In this document: in pieces, positions 25,861-35,255 of the stretch | Layout of the letters: every line of letters begins with the position of its first letter | Position numbering within the stretch: the stretch's first letter is position 1 | Assembly: GCF_019343105.1 (NCBI RefSeq) | Contig: NZ_CP073764.1 | Coordinates: 248,001 to 312,000 of the forward strand | Direction: 5' to 3' | DNA length: 64,000 bases | Origin: Methylovirgula sp. HY1 | GTDB lineage: Bacteria; Pseudomonadota; Alphaproteobacteria; Rhizobiales; Beijerinckiaceae | Position numbers and translations under genes: made by a program | Notes under the pieces: generated by a model | Databases searched by the model: none | The model's input: only the letters and a program-made list of their open reading frames with translations | What the model was told of the DNA's origin: nothing

Positions 25861-27132
25861 CTACGTCATATTTGCCACAGTTTTTGCCACTGTCTTGGTA
25901 AGCTTCTGCAAATCTTGCCCCTCGATCGTGAGGGCCGGCGTGAGATAGACGATTCGCCCGAAGGGACGCACGAAAACCCCGGCTTCGATGAAGCGGCGCT
26001 TTACGGTTTCGAGATCGAAAGGCGTCGCCAGTTCAACCACACCGATCGCGCCTTTGACGCGCACATCGCTGACGTGGGAAAGCGCACGGCAAGGGGCGAG
26101 ACCTGCCTCGAGTGCTGCTTCAATCGTCTCGACCTGTGCAAGGCGTGGCTCGGTCGCGAAGAGATCGAGTGAAGCATTGGCGGCCGCGCAGGCGAGCGGA
26201 TTGGCCATGAAGGTTGGCCCGTGCATCAATGCAAAGGCGGGCTCATCCGACCAAAAGGCATCGAATACGCGTTGCTGCGCCAAAGTCGCCGCCAGCGCCA
26301 TGGTGCCGCCGGTGAGAGCCTTCGAGAGGCAGAGAATGTCGGGGGCGACGCCGGCCGCCTTGGCGGCGAAGAGCGTGCCGGTGCGACCGAAACCGGTAAA
26401 AACCTCGTCGAAAATCAACAGAAGCTCATGCCGATCGGCGATGGCGCGGATATGCTTGAGCGTGGCAGGGTCGTGAAAGATCATGCCGCCGGCGCCTTGC
26501 ACCAGCGGCTCGACGATGATCGCGGCAAGCTCGTCGGCATGGCGTGCCACCAGCGCGTCGAATGTCGCGCAGGTTTCTTCGTTGCGCGGCAGATCGGCGA
26601 TGATATTGGCTTGCAGCATGCCGCCGAAGAGCGTGTGCATCCCTTCTTCCGGATCGCAGACGGCCATGGTCGCGAACGTGTCGCCATGATAGGCGCCTTT
26701 GAAGGCGAGAAACTTGTGCCGCGTTCCGATCCCTTTGTTCAGCCAGAACTGCGCTGCCATTTTGAGCGCCACTTCGACGGCGACCGAGCCGCTGTCGGAG
26801 AAAAAGACACGTTCGAAACCACCCGGCACCAGGGCGCAGAGCCGCGTCGCCAGGCGTAACGCCGGTTCATGCACGAGGCCGCCGAACATCACATGCGGCA
26901 TCACCTGGAGCTGTGCGTTCACCGCAGCGGCGATGTGGGGATGATTGTAACCGTGACAGGCGGTCCACCAGCTCGCAATGCCGTCGATCAGTTCGCGCCC
27001 GTCGGCGAGTTTGATGCGCGAACCCTGCGTGGCCGTGACAGGCAGAGGCGGGTCGGCCCGCTTCATCTGGCAATAGGGCCGCCAGATATGGGCGAGGCCC
27101 TCGGTGTACCAATCGTCTGCCTTGCCAGCCAT
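25861..27132 (-). CDS. bioA: Adenosylmethionine-8-amino-7-oxononanoate aminotransferase
   Basis: Biotin pathway: converts KAPA to DAPA with SAM as amino donor. 423 residues of the class III aminotransferase fold. IWRPYCQMKRA near the N-terminus is the BioA-specific region; DSGSVAVEVALKMA and IFDEVFTGFGRTG follow; the PLP lysine is in LCLSKALTGGTMALA. The start at 27132 fits family N-termini, although no strong ribosome binding site is visible. It diverges from bioF with start codons only 17 bp apart. Confidence 0.93.
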   Translation of the reverse strand: MAGKADDWYTEGLAHIWRPYCQMKRADPPLPVTATQGSRIKLADGRELIDGIASWWTACHGYNHPHIAAAVNAQLQVMPHVMFGGLVHEPALRLATRLCALVPGGFERVFFSDSGSVAVEVALKMAAQFWLNKGIGTRHKFLAFKGAYHGDTFATMAVCDPEEGMHTLFGGMLQANIIADLPRNEETCATFDALVARHADELAAIIVEPLVQGAGGMIFHDPATLKHIRAIADRHELLLIFDEVFTGFGRTGTLFAAKAAGVAPDILCLSKALTGGTMALAATLAQQRVFDAFWSDEPAFALMHGPTFMANPLACAAANASLDLFATEPRLAQVETIEAALEAGLAPCRALSHVSDVRVKGAIGVVELATPFDLETVKRRFIEAGVFVRPFGRIVYLTPALTIEGQDLQKLTKTVAKTVANMT

Positions 27133-27149
27133 GAGGGGCGTCTGCCGAT

Positions 27150-28415
27150 GTGTCCGAGTTGCGAGATGAGAATGTCAGCGCTACACCCGCAACCATCGAA
27201 TGGAAAGACGGTCTGCCTTTGAACTCGCTCGACGCTTTCGCAAATTCCAAGCTCTTCGAACTGGAGCGTGCCTCTTTGCGGCGGCAGCTCGTCGAGACGC
27301 GCAGAGAGCTCGAGCCGGAGGAAGGGCCGGTGGCTTTCCGCGGCGGCCGCAAACTTCTGTCCTTTTCCTGCAATGATTATCTCAATCTGTCGCAGCATCC
27401 CGCGGTGAAGGCAGCGGCGATTGCAGCGATCGAGACCTATGGCGCGGGGTCTGGCGCGTCGCGGCTCGTGACTGGCAATCATCCGCTTTTCGCCGACTTG
27501 GAGAGGCGGCTCGCGCGGTTAAAAGGCGGCGCGGCGGCTTGCGTCTTCGGCTCCGGCTATCTCGCCAATCTCGGCATTATCCCGGCCTTGGCCGGGGAGG
27601 GCGATCTCATTCTCATCGATGCTCTCTCGCATGCTTGCATTTTCTCCGGCAGCCGCTTGGCGCCGGCCGAAACCCGTATCTTCCGGCACAATGATGTCGA
27701 TGATGCACGCCGTATTCTCAACGCCGAACGTGGCCGCTTCCGGCATGCTCTGCTCGTCACCGATGGTGTCTTTTCGATGGATGGCGATCTTGCGCCGATC
27801 GCGGCGCTGGCGGCGCTTTGCGCCGAATATGATGTCTGGCTCATGAGCGATGACGCGCATGGGCTCGGCGTCCTCGCCGATGGTCGCGGTTCGAGCTTCA
27901 TCGATGGCAGCAAGGCGGATGTGCTTTTGCAAATGGGTACGCTGTCCAAAGCGATCGGTGGTTATGGCGGCTATCTCTGCGCCTCGCAGCCGGTGATCGA
28001 ACTTTTGAAGACGCGGGCGCGCACGCTGCTTTTCGCGACCGGCCTGCCGCCGGCGAGCGTCGCAGCGGCGATCGCCGCGCTCGAGATCATCGAAAACAGC
28101 CCGGACCTGACGATGAAACCGCTCGCCAAGGCCCGGACCTTCACAAAACATCTCGGCCTGCCGGCAGCGCAAAGCCCGATCGTGCCGCTCATGCTCGGCA
28201 CCGCGGAGGCGGCCATGGCAGCGTCGAAAATACTCGAAGAAGAGGGCTTTTTGGTCGTTGCCATTCGGCCGCCGACCGTACCGGAAGGCAAGGCGCGGCT
28301 GCGCTTTGCCTTTTCCGCTGCCCATAGCGACGTGGATATCGCGCGCCTCGCCGGCCTCGTCGCCGAGCGCATCCCATTTCAGCCGGAGCCCGTGTCATGC
28401 CAGCCGTTTTCGTAA
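27150..28415 (+). CDS. bioF: 8-amino-7-oxononanoate synthase
   Basis: Condenses pimeloyl-ACP/CoA with alanine in biotin synthesis. Alpha-oxoamine synthase fold; FSCNDYLNLSQHP, GSGASRLVTGNHPLF, SDDAHGLGVL and the PLP lysine in MGTLSKAIGGYGGY are all present. The 421-residue frame begins at a GTG (27150), but the family-like part starts around residue 25 (LDAFANSKLFELE); a TTG at 27219 is an alternative and would leave room for divergent promoters. It overlaps bioD by 19 bp. Confidence 0.92.
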   Translation: MSELRDENVSATPATIEWKDGLPLNSLDAFANSKLFELERASLRRQLVETRRELEPEEGPVAFRGGRKLLSFSCNDYLNLSQHPAVKAAAIAAIETYGAGSGASRLVTGNHPLFADLERRLARLKGGAAACVFGSGYLANLGIIPALAGEGDLILIDALSHACIFSGSRLAPAETRIFRHNDVDDARRILNAERGRFRHALLVTDGVFSMDGDLAPIAALAALCAEYDVWLMSDDAHGLGVLADGRGSSFIDGSKADVLLQMGTLSKAIGGYGGYLCASQPVIELLKTRARTLLFATGLPPASVAAAIAALEIIENSPDLTMKPLAKARTFTKHLGLPAAQSPIVPLMLGTAEAAMAASKILEEEGFLVVAIRPPTVPEGKARLRFAFSAAHSDVDIARLAGLVAERIPFQPEPVSCQPFS

Positions 28416-29080
28416 CGGCAACCGGGACCGAGATCGGCAAGACCTTTGTCACGGCGGGGCTTGCCGTCCATTTGCGGCGGCAGGGCCGCAAGGTCGCAAT
28501 CCTAAAACCTGTGCTCAGCGGCTTTGATGCGACGCACGCGGCCGCGAGCGATCCGGCTCTGCTTCTCGAAGCTCTGGGCGAGGCGCCGCGTTTGGCTGCC
28601 ATTGCCGCCGTCTCACCTTGGCGCTTTGTGGCGCCGCTTTCACCCGATATGGCGGCGCGCCGGGAAGGCGGTGCGATCGATTTCGCCGATCTTCTCGCTT
28701 TTTGTCGCAAAGCCCTTGAGGCGGCGGAGGATGTGCTTTTGATCGAAGGCATCGGCGGCTTGATGGTGCCGCTGACCGCCGGCGCGACCGTGCTCGATCT
28801 CGTCGAAGCCCTGCGGATCGTGCCGATCCTCGTGACGGGCACCTATGTCGGCAGTTTGAGCCATACGCTCTCGGCGCTCGAGATCCTGGAGCGGCGGGCC
28901 ATCCGTCTCGGCGCCCTGGTCCTCAATGAGACGCCGGGCTCGGCGGCCTCGCCGGAAGAAACGGCCGCGAGCCTGCGGAATTTTTATCGAGCGCCACCGA
29001 TCGTGACCCTTCGGCGCGGTGCGGCGCTGGAAAATGCCGAAAGCTTTCGGCAATTGGCCGATCTGCTCCTGCCGGGCTGA
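28397..29080 (+). CDS. bioD: Dethiobiotin synthetase
   Basis: ATP-dependent ring closure of DAPA to dethiobiotin, 227 residues. P-loop FVTATGTEIGKTFVTAGLA at the N-terminus, ILKPVLSGFD with the substrate lysine, and LIEGIGGLMVPLT in the middle are BioD hallmarks. GGAG lies 8 bases before the ATG at 28397, inside the end of bioF, so the two are translated as one unit. bioB is not in this window. Confidence 0.94.
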   Translation: MPAVFVTATGTEIGKTFVTAGLAVHLRRQGRKVAILKPVLSGFDATHAAASDPALLLEALGEAPRLAAIAAVSPWRFVAPLSPDMAARREGGAIDFADLLAFCRKALEAAEDVLLIEGIGGLMVPLTAGATVLDLVEALRIVPILVTGTYVGSLSHTLSALEILERRAIRLGALVLNETPGSAASPEETAASLRNFYRAPPIVTLRRGAALENAESFRQLADLLLPG

Positions 29081-29216
29081 AATTTGGTGGACTTCGGTGG
29101 TCCCGCCGCGCGAGGTCAAGCCGGTGCGATAATAAGTCCCAGATTTAACTGAAGCGAAGGCTTCGCATGGCAGATACGCACAGGCAACCGTTTCAATCCA
29201 CCTCAGAAGTTCGTCA

Positions 29217-30545
29217 ATGACGCTTAGCCATAGATATATCCATCACGCGCATAGCCTGTCCCGCATTATGTTGCGGCGTTGGCGGCGACGCATTTTCTTC
29301 CTGTTGGGTGGCCTCATGGTCGGTGGCGCCGCCATTGCCATGGCGCTGCTCGCCGACAAGGCGCAGGAGCTTTGGCTCCATATTTTATCCTATTCGCGTT
29401 ACATTGCTTTGGTGCTCACGCCTTTGGGCTTCGGTCTCGCGCTTTTCCTGGCGCGGCGCTACTTCCCCAATTCCCAGGGCAGCGGCATTCCGCAAGTGAT
29501 CGCGGCGCGGGAACTGCCGGATGTGGAGAGCCGCCTGTCGCTGGTCTCGCTGTGGATCGCGTTCGGCAAGATCTTCGTCATGATGCTCGGTCTCTTGGTC
29601 GGCGCCTCGATCGGCCGTGAGGGGCCGACGGTGCAGGTCGGCGCCGCATTGATGTTTGCGGTTGGCCGGCGCGCCCTCAATTACCAGCGCGGGCTTCTGC
29701 TCGCTGGCGCCGCCGCCGGCATAGCTGCGGCCTTCAACACGCCGCTTGCCGGAATTGTTTTCGGAATCGAAGAGCTCAGCCGTTCCTTTGAATCGCGCAC
29801 CAGCGGCCTTGTCATCGGCGCGGTGATTGCCGCCGGCCTCACGTCGCTTGGCGTATTCGGCGATTATTCCTATTTCGGTTCCACCCCGGCGGTGCTGCCG
29901 CTTGGCGGTAGCTGGCTGGTCGTGCCGGTCTGCGCTGTGGTTGCGGGTTTTGCCGGAGGGCTTTTCAGCCGCATTCTGATCCTTTTCACGGCCGGCCTCC
30001 CCGGGCGCGTCGGCGGATATATTTCGCGTCATCCCGTCGCTTTTGCGATGCTGTGTGGGCTGGGGGTTGCCGTTTGTGGCATCGCCTCTGGAGATTCCGT
30101 CTACGGGACTGGTTATGCGCAAGCGCGTGAGATCGTGCATGGCCATGCATTCGGCAATGGGATCTTCGGTCCGTTGAAATTCCTGGCCAGTGTGTTTTCG
30201 TCCATCAGCGGCATCCCCGGCGGGATTTTTGCGCCTTCCTTGGCGGTGGGCGCCGGTATTGCTGCCGATCTGCACCTCATTTTCCAAGATGTTCCGCTCG
30301 GCGCCCTGGCGCTTCTCGGTATGGTTTCCTATCTCGCGGGGGCCGTGCAGACGCCGATCACCTCCTTTGTGATCGTTTCCGAAATGACCGAGAATCACGC
30401 CATGATCATTCCGCTGATGATCGCCGCGCTGATCGCCGATGCCACGTCGAAACTGATCTGTCGCGGCAGTCTTTATCATTCGCTGGCTGCGATCACTTTG
30501 CACAACATGACGGCTTCGCGTGCCGGCAAACCATCGGTTCCATGA
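29217..30545 (+). CDS. CLC-type chloride channel / H+-Cl- antiporter
   Basis: 442-residue inner-membrane protein with about 10-12 helices. The anion-pathway motifs are present: GSGIPQVIAARE, GREGPTVQVGAAL with the gating glutamate, and SGIPGGIFAPSLAVGAGI. The gating Glu suggests an antiporter; the external Tyr could not be placed with certainty. There is no C-terminal CBS domain. A four-base overlap couples it to the following hydrolase gene. Confidence 0.92.
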   Translation: MTLSHRYIHHAHSLSRIMLRRWRRRIFFLLGGLMVGGAAIAMALLADKAQELWLHILSYSRYIALVLTPLGFGLALFLARRYFPNSQGSGIPQVIAARELPDVESRLSLVSLWIAFGKIFVMMLGLLVGASIGREGPTVQVGAALMFAVGRRALNYQRGLLLAGAAAGIAAAFNTPLAGIVFGIEELSRSFESRTSGLVIGAVIAAGLTSLGVFGDYSYFGSTPAVLPLGGSWLVVPVCAVVAGFAGGLFSRILILFTAGLPGRVGGYISRHPVAFAMLCGLGVAVCGIASGDSVYGTGYAQAREIVHGHAFGNGIFGPLKFLASVFSSISGIPGGIFAPSLAVGAGIAADLHLIFQDVPLGALALLGMVSYLAGAVQTPITSFVIVSEMTENHAMIIPLMIAALIADATSKLICRGSLYHSLAAITLHNMTASRAGKPSVP

Positions 30546-31480
30546 AGCATGGGCTATGTCGCATGAGCACATTCGGGCAGGGGGACGATATCACTTTTGA
30601 TCGCTCCTTTGTCGCCGCGCCTGGCGAACTGCTCCAGATATCGCCCCGGGTCCGCCGCATGCTCGCGGCCAATCCGGGTCCCATGACCTTTTCGGGAACT
30701 TGTACCTATGTCGTGGGCAGCGGTGACGTCGCCATCATCGATCCAGGTCCCGATCTGCCGGACCATGTCGCGGCGCTTCTGCATGCGTTGCGGCATGAGA
30801 CCGTCAGCCATATTCTCGTGACCCACACGCATCGCGATCACAGCGCCGCGGCCGCCGCTCTGAAGGCGAAGACAGGCGCGAAAATCATCGGCTGCGCGGC
30901 CTATACGGTGCCGCACCCTGGAGAGGATGGCGCGTTCGATGCCGCGCATGATCTCACTTATGTGCCGGATGCGGTGATGCGCGATGCCGACGTGATCGCC
31001 GGCAAGGATTTCTCGCTTTGCGCCGTGGCAACTCCCGGCCATACCGGCAATCATCTCGCTTTCGCTTTGGCCGAGGACGCGGCGCTGTTTTCCGGCGATC
31101 ACGTCATGGCTTGGGCGACGTCGGTGGTCATCCCGCCCGATGGCGCCATGGCCGATTATATGGCTTCGCTGGAAAAGCTGCGGCGCCGCGCTGATTTCAT
31201 CTATTGGCCGGGCCATGGCAATGCGGTGCGCGAGCCGCAGCGCTATCTCGAGGCGCTCATCCGGCACCGGCTTAAACGCGAGGCCGCCATCATGGTCGAA
31301 CTAGCGGCGGCCGAGATGACCCCGACGGATCTCGTGGCGGCGATCTATCGCAACCTCGATCCCGCGCTCAAACGCGCGGCGGATTGTTCCATCCGCGCCC
31401 ACCTCGACGATCTCGTGGCGCGCGGGCGTGTCGTCGTCGATACGGGCGCCGGACCCGAGCCGAGCTACCGGCTCATCTGA
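30542..31480 (+). CDS. Metallo-beta-lactamase-fold hydrolase
   Basis: 312 residues with the metal motif THTHRDHS, then ATPGHTGNH, SGDHVM and WPGHGNAV, the set for a two-metal MBL fold, plus a C-terminal winged-helix-like part (LVAAIYRNLDPALKRAADCS...). That layout resembles the LACTB2 group; a nuclease or thioesterase-like role is possible. The ATG at 30542 overlaps the CLC stop (ATGA); an ATG at 30563 is an alternative. It is convergent with DUF1499 to the right, stop to stop. Confidence 0.85.
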   Translation: MKHGLCRMSTFGQGDDITFDRSFVAAPGELLQISPRVRRMLAANPGPMTFSGTCTYVVGSGDVAIIDPGPDLPDHVAALLHALRHETVSHILVTHTHRDHSAAAAALKAKTGAKIIGCAAYTVPHPGEDGAFDAAHDLTYVPDAVMRDADVIAGKDFSLCAVATPGHTGNHLAFALAEDAALFSGDHVMAWATSVVIPPDGAMADYMASLEKLRRRADFIYWPGHGNAVREPQRYLEALIRHRLKREAAIMVELAAAEMTPTDLVAAIYRNLDPALKRAADCSIRAHLDDLVARGRVVVDTGAGPEPSYRLI

Positions 31481-32254
31481 TCATTTCTGGTCCGCCTCCG
31501 ACTTCAATTCATCTGTAAAGGCGAGAATGCGCCGCGCGTTGGCGCCGAAATCATGCTCGCCGATACGCGAGACAGACCGGACATCGATGCGCGTTTGCCC
31601 GGCGAGGGGGCGAATGCGGATCGTGACGTCGTTGGGAAAACCGAGCAGGAAGCCGCGCGCGATGGCGTCGACATGGCCAAGCCCGAGACGTCCGCCCGGC
31701 GGCAGAGACTCAACCAATGTCCAATGGAGCGCGGCGACGGTGTTCAAGACGGTCTGATAGGCATCATCGGCATCGAGATCGAGGACGATCGGCTGGACAT
31801 CGGGATAAGCGTCGAGCTGAAGCTCTCGTATCGCCGGCGCAATCGCAGGCGGCGCGAAGCCTTTGCGTGCCGCGAAAGCTTCGTGCGACAGCGAAAAACT
31901 CGGCGGATCGTCGATATCGGTCGTTATGTCGTGCAGCGGCGGCAGCCGGATCGCCTGATAGGTGAGATAGGCCGGATAGGCCAGCACCAGAAGCGCGATG
32001 AAAGTGCCGCTGAGCAGGCGGCTCACGCCTTTGCGGCCGGTGCGCCAGATCACGATGGTCGCGGCGCCGGCGCACAGCACGGCCACGCAGGCGAGGCCGA
32101 TAGCCGAGCCGAGGACCGCCAAGACAGCCGTCGGGTCGAGGCCGATTCGCGCGAAAACGAGGCCGGTCAGGATCACCGCCATCGCAAACAGTGCGAGGCG
32201 CCGGCTCCATAAGGCGCTGTCGGAATAGGGTTCCTCGACGATGAGATGCCGCAT
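31481..32254 (-). CDS. DUF1499 membrane protein
   Basis: 257 residues. About three membrane helices at the N-terminus (LALFAMAVILTGLVFARIGL, AVLGSAIGLACVAVLCAGA, GTFIALLVLAYPAYLTY) then a DUF1499 domain: YQTVLNTVAALHWTLVESLP, GFPNDVTIRIRPLAGQTRID and VRSVSRIGEHDFGANARRI. Function unknown. Its stop directly abuts that of the MBL gene with no spacer. Confidence 0.85.
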   Translation of the reverse strand: MRHLIVEEPYSDSALWSRRLALFAMAVILTGLVFARIGLDPTAVLAVLGSAIGLACVAVLCAGAATIVIWRTGRKGVSRLLSGTFIALLVLAYPAYLTYQAIRLPPLHDITTDIDDPPSFSLSHEAFAARKGFAPPAIAPAIRELQLDAYPDVQPIVLDLDADDAYQTVLNTVAALHWTLVESLPPGGRLGLGHVDAIARGFLLGFPNDVTIRIRPLAGQTRIDVRSVSRIGEHDFGANARRILAFTDELKSEADQK

Positions 32255-32374
32255 GGCAGGTCGTGACCAAGATTTCGCGAGAGCAGGGCCGATACGCTGA
32301 CCAGCATTTCAGCACGGACGCGAGGCCATTCCAAGGTCGTCGCGCGAGCGCGCACATAGGCGATGTTTAATGCC

Positions 32375-32466
32375 TAGCGTTTTCCGATCGGGGGGATCTC
32401 CCGATCGAGAGGAAAACGCCCCAAATATCGGAAAAGTCATTCAACCTTTCCGGAACATGCTCTAGC
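32375..32466 (+). repeat. Dispersed repeat family A
   Basis: TAGCGTTTTCCGATCGGGG / CCCGATCGAGAGGAAAACGC inverted repeat followed by the hairpin CGGAAAAGTCATTCAACCTTTCC and the closing GGAACATGCTCTAGC. It shows one complete head-and-tail unit. Confidence 0.8.
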
Positions 32467-32617
32467 GTAAACCCGCTGTTTACTGGGCTGATCGATGCTT
32501 GCGCTGCCGCAGATCGGCGACATCGAGGCCACGGAAAAGTCCGATCCCGATGCCGCCGATGTCCAGCGGAATATTATATCCACTCCGAGTTCATCCGCAG
32601 CCCCGAGGATCAGGATC

Positions 32618-32824
32618 ATGATTGATAAAGCCGCTTCGGCGCATGCCATTGTGCCGGATGAGGATGCCCGTGCTCTTCTCGCCCGTCTTTATCGTGAAAT
32701 CGGGATCTCGGCTGTGGCTGCCGCGCTGGAAGTGATGGCTTTCGCGCCGAGCGGCGATCAGCCGCCAGCGTCGCCATCCTCGGCGACTGGGGAGCGCCCG
32801 CAGAAAAAAGGCCTCGCGGCCTGA
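32618..32824 (+). CDS. Small hypothetical protein
   Basis: 68 residues from an ATG preceded by GAGGATCAGG. Middle region LLARLYREIGISAVAAALEVM looks like an amphipathic helix pair; the tail is Pro/Ser-rich with Lys at the end. The frame extends upstream to 32495. No recognised family; coding status is plausible, not certain. Confidence 0.45.
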   Translation: MIDKAASAHAIVPDEDARALLARLYREIGISAVAAALEVMAFAPSGDQPPASPSSATGERPQKKGLAA

Positions 32825-33021
32825 TCTCGGGAGGCAAGGGCGCAAATTTGTCTCATTCCTGCCGCCACTCTCTCGCATGCGGGGATCGCGCGTGATCGCT
32901 ACGGTTCGACCGCCGCGTTCCCGGCTGGTGAACAGCTACCGCTCACGCATAGATTTGACGACATCCTGGGCGGCGTGTCTGCCCGCGTTCGGGATCGCAC
33001 GACGGACATTTGGCTGAACTC

Positions 33022-33948
33022 ATGAACGCATTCACGCGCCGGCGTTTTCTGCAAGGGGCCGGTGTGCTGCTGGCATCGCCGTTCGGCCTCGGCTCCTATG
33101 CGTTCGCCATCGAGCCCGGCTTCCGTCTCGATCTCACATCCTATCACGTCACCCCGCCGAACTGGCCGAAAGGTCTGGTGCTCAAAGCGGCCGTCATCGC
33201 CGATATCCACGCCTGCGAGCCTTTGATGCCGGCGTCGCGGGTCCGCGGCATCGCCGAATTCGCCAATCGATTGCAGCCCGACATTATTTTCATCCTCGGC
33301 GATTTTAACGCCGGACACCGGATGGTCAGCGCTCCGGTTTTTCCGCCGCAATGGGGGGAGGCGCTGTCCGTGCTGCGAGCGCCGCTCGGCGTTTATGCGA
33401 TCCTCGGCAATCATGATTTGTGGCATGGGGCTGTGCCGGGGATGCGCAGCGACGGTGGTGCAAGCATCCGCAAAGCTTTGCAGCATGCCGATATAACGCT
33501 GCTGGAAAACGAATCCGTCCGGCTGCAGAAGAACGGCAGCCCCTTCTGGGTTGCAGGTCTTGCCGACCAGTTGGGACGCCGTGTCGGCCCGGGCCAATTT
33601 CTCGGCCTCGACGATCTTCCTGGAACGCTACGGCAAGTGAACGACGACGCGCCGGTGATCTTGCTGGCGCATGAGCCCTTCATATTCCGGCATGTGCCGA
33701 AACGTGTGGCCTTGACGCTCTGTGGCCATACCCATGGTGGTCAGGTCGATCTGCCCATCCTGACGGCGGCCTATCTCAACGCCCGCTGGGGCGATGATTA
33801 CATCTATGGCCATATTGTCGAAGACGACCGCCATATGATCATTTCATCGGGGCTCGGCACGTCGATCCTGCCGGTGCGCTTTCTCTGCCCGCCGGAGGTG
33901 GTGCATGTGACGATCGGCGATCCACCCGCCGGGCCGACGATCGCTTGA
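33022..33948 (+). CDS. Tat-exported metallophosphoesterase
   Basis: 308 residues. FTRRRFLQGAGVLLASPFG is a twin-arginine signal. The calcineurin-like phosphoesterase motifs are in order: IADIHACE (D-x-H), ILGDFNAG (GD), ILGNHDLWHG (GNHD), LLAHEP and CGHTHGGQ. That set binds two metals. The family hydrolyses phosphomonoesters or diesters, or cleaves lipid-linked substrates such as UDP-diacylglucosamine in the LpxH-like group, but the substrate here is unknown. Start at ATG 33022, four codons inside a TTG-initiated frame. Confidence 0.88.
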   Translation: MNAFTRRRFLQGAGVLLASPFGLGSYAFAIEPGFRLDLTSYHVTPPNWPKGLVLKAAVIADIHACEPLMPASRVRGIAEFANRLQPDIIFILGDFNAGHRMVSAPVFPPQWGEALSVLRAPLGVYAILGNHDLWHGAVPGMRSDGGASIRKALQHADITLLENESVRLQKNGSPFWVAGLADQLGRRVGPGQFLGLDDLPGTLRQVNDDAPVILLAHEPFIFRHVPKRVALTLCGHTHGGQVDLPILTAAYLNARWGDDYIYGHIVEDDRHMIISSGLGTSILPVRFLCPPEVVHVTIGDPPAGPTIA

Positions 33949-34028
33949 AAACATAGTTTGCGCGAAAGCTCGAAGAGCTTCGGATGGCGGAAGAGCTTCG
34001 GATCGCGCCTGACTCGGGGCAAAAAAAA

Positions 34029-34052
34029 GCGCGCGCCATGTTGGGCGCGCGC
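34029..34052. terminator. Bidirectional terminator
   Basis: GCGCGCGCC / GGCGCGCGC, a 9-bp stem, lies between two convergent genes. A run of eight A's on its left gives T's for the leftward transpeptidase transcript, and a T-rich CTTATTTTGC on the right suits the rightward transcript. Confidence 0.75.
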
Positions 34053-34072
34053 TTCAATCTTATTTTGCCGGC

Positions 34073-34717
34073 TTATTCTACGACGACGCGCGTGCCCAGC
34101 TTGACCCGATTATAGAGGTCGATGGCATCGATGTTCCGCATCCTTATGCAGCCAGAGGAAACGTTCTGGCCGATCTTGTCCGGCTCATTGGTACCGTGAA
34201 TGCGGTAGAGCGTGTCCTTGTTGCCCTGGAAGAGATAGAGGGCGCGGGCGCCGAGGGGATTCTCCGGTCCACCGGGCAGACCGCCGGCATCGGCCGTCGG
34301 CTGCAGATGGGGCCAGCGTTCCACCATATCCGCCGGCGGCATCCAATGCGGCCATTCTTCTTTGCGGCCGACGGTGGCGACACCGGTCCAACCATAGGCG
34401 CCGGCGCCGGTGGCTATGCCATAGCGGATCGCCTTTTTCTTGGGCAGAACATAATAAAGGAAATGCGTCTTGGTATCGACGATGATCGTGCCGGGCGGCT
34501 GTCCCGTCGGATCCTCGACCAGATAACGGCCAAATTCCGGATTGACCTCGGCCCGGGGTGCCAAAGCCAGCCAATCGCGATCCTTGGACGAGAGGCTCGG
34601 GTCCGGCATAGGCTCGCCATAGCCGCAACCCGCAAGAGACAGCATGAGCACGGGCAAAGCCCATATAACGGAGCGACGCGTCACCGCACTTATCGTTTTT
34701 TCCGCCTTCAAATGCAT
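34073..34717 (-). CDS. L,D-transpeptidase (YkuD) lipoprotein
   Basis: 214 residues. An N-terminal hydrophobic stretch ends in LMLSLAGC, a lipobox. The catalytic domain is close to the C-terminus with IHGTNEPDKIGQNVSSGCIRMRN: His, then Ser-Ser-Gly-Cys, with Cys as nucleophile. It should make 3-3 peptidoglycan cross-links or attach envelope proteins. The fold also has GTIIVDTKTHFLYYVLPKKK, the usual YkuD start. Terminated by the hairpin at 34029. Confidence 0.92.
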   Translation of the reverse strand: MHLKAEKTISAVTRRSVIWALPVLMLSLAGCGYGEPMPDPSLSSKDRDWLALAPRAEVNPEFGRYLVEDPTGQPPGTIIVDTKTHFLYYVLPKKKAIRYGIATGAGAYGWTGVATVGRKEEWPHWMPPADMVERWPHLQPTADAGGLPGGPENPLGARALYLFQGNKDTLYRIHGTNEPDKIGQNVSSGCIRMRNIDAIDLYNRVKLGTRVVVE

Positions 34718-35255
34718 TTTTCCGCCCCCAAATATAACGAATCGCTTAACTGATTGATCGATATCTTGCCATCACCTTATAACATTTGCAGTGAGATGCC
34801 GCGCGCCTGTGGCGTAAATGAAACAGCAACGCCATCGTTCAAGCGCCGTATTGCCGCGAAGGGCACCATAGCGCCGCTAGAGCGTTTTCCGATCGGGTGG
34901 ATTCACACGATCGAGAGGAAAACGCTCCAAATCAATAAGCTGGAGCATGGCCTTGGTAAGACATCGGATATATCCGATGTCTAAATACCGGAAAAGTCAT
35001 TCAACTTTTCCGGTAAGAACATGCTCTAAGAGACGCCCGTGCCGTAAGAGTGGCTCGGGCCTGCCATCGGGCTCGGCGGCGTCTCTTGACCAGCATGGCG
35101 GCAGCTTTGGCAGCTATGCTGAAATTCTAGTCACTTTTTGCTGCAAAGCCTTTCTTGCTCAAGCTGATTCGAGCCGATAAGAGTTAATCTAAAGCTGAAA
35201 ATCGGCCGCTTGCCGAGATCTTTCTTCGGATCTTTTCCGCATTGAGTGACGCCCC
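34718..35255. other. 538-bp gap with one large repeat
   Basis: The central part is a family A repeat (34878-35030). Outside it I find no protein-like frame; a 76-codon frame (34754-34984) runs into the repeat and is probably accidental. The deacetylase promoter should lie at its right end. Confidence 0.5.
34878..35030 (+). repeat. Dispersed repeat family A, long form with nested palindrome
   Basis: Head AGAGCGTTTTCCGATCGGGT / CGATCGAGAGGAAAACGCTC, then CAAATCAATAAGCTGGAGCATG, then a perfect 20-bp palindrome ACATCGGATATATCCGATGT (34961-34980), and the tail hairpin CCGGAAAAGT ... ACTTTTCCGG closing in AACATGCTCTA. Confidence 0.85.
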
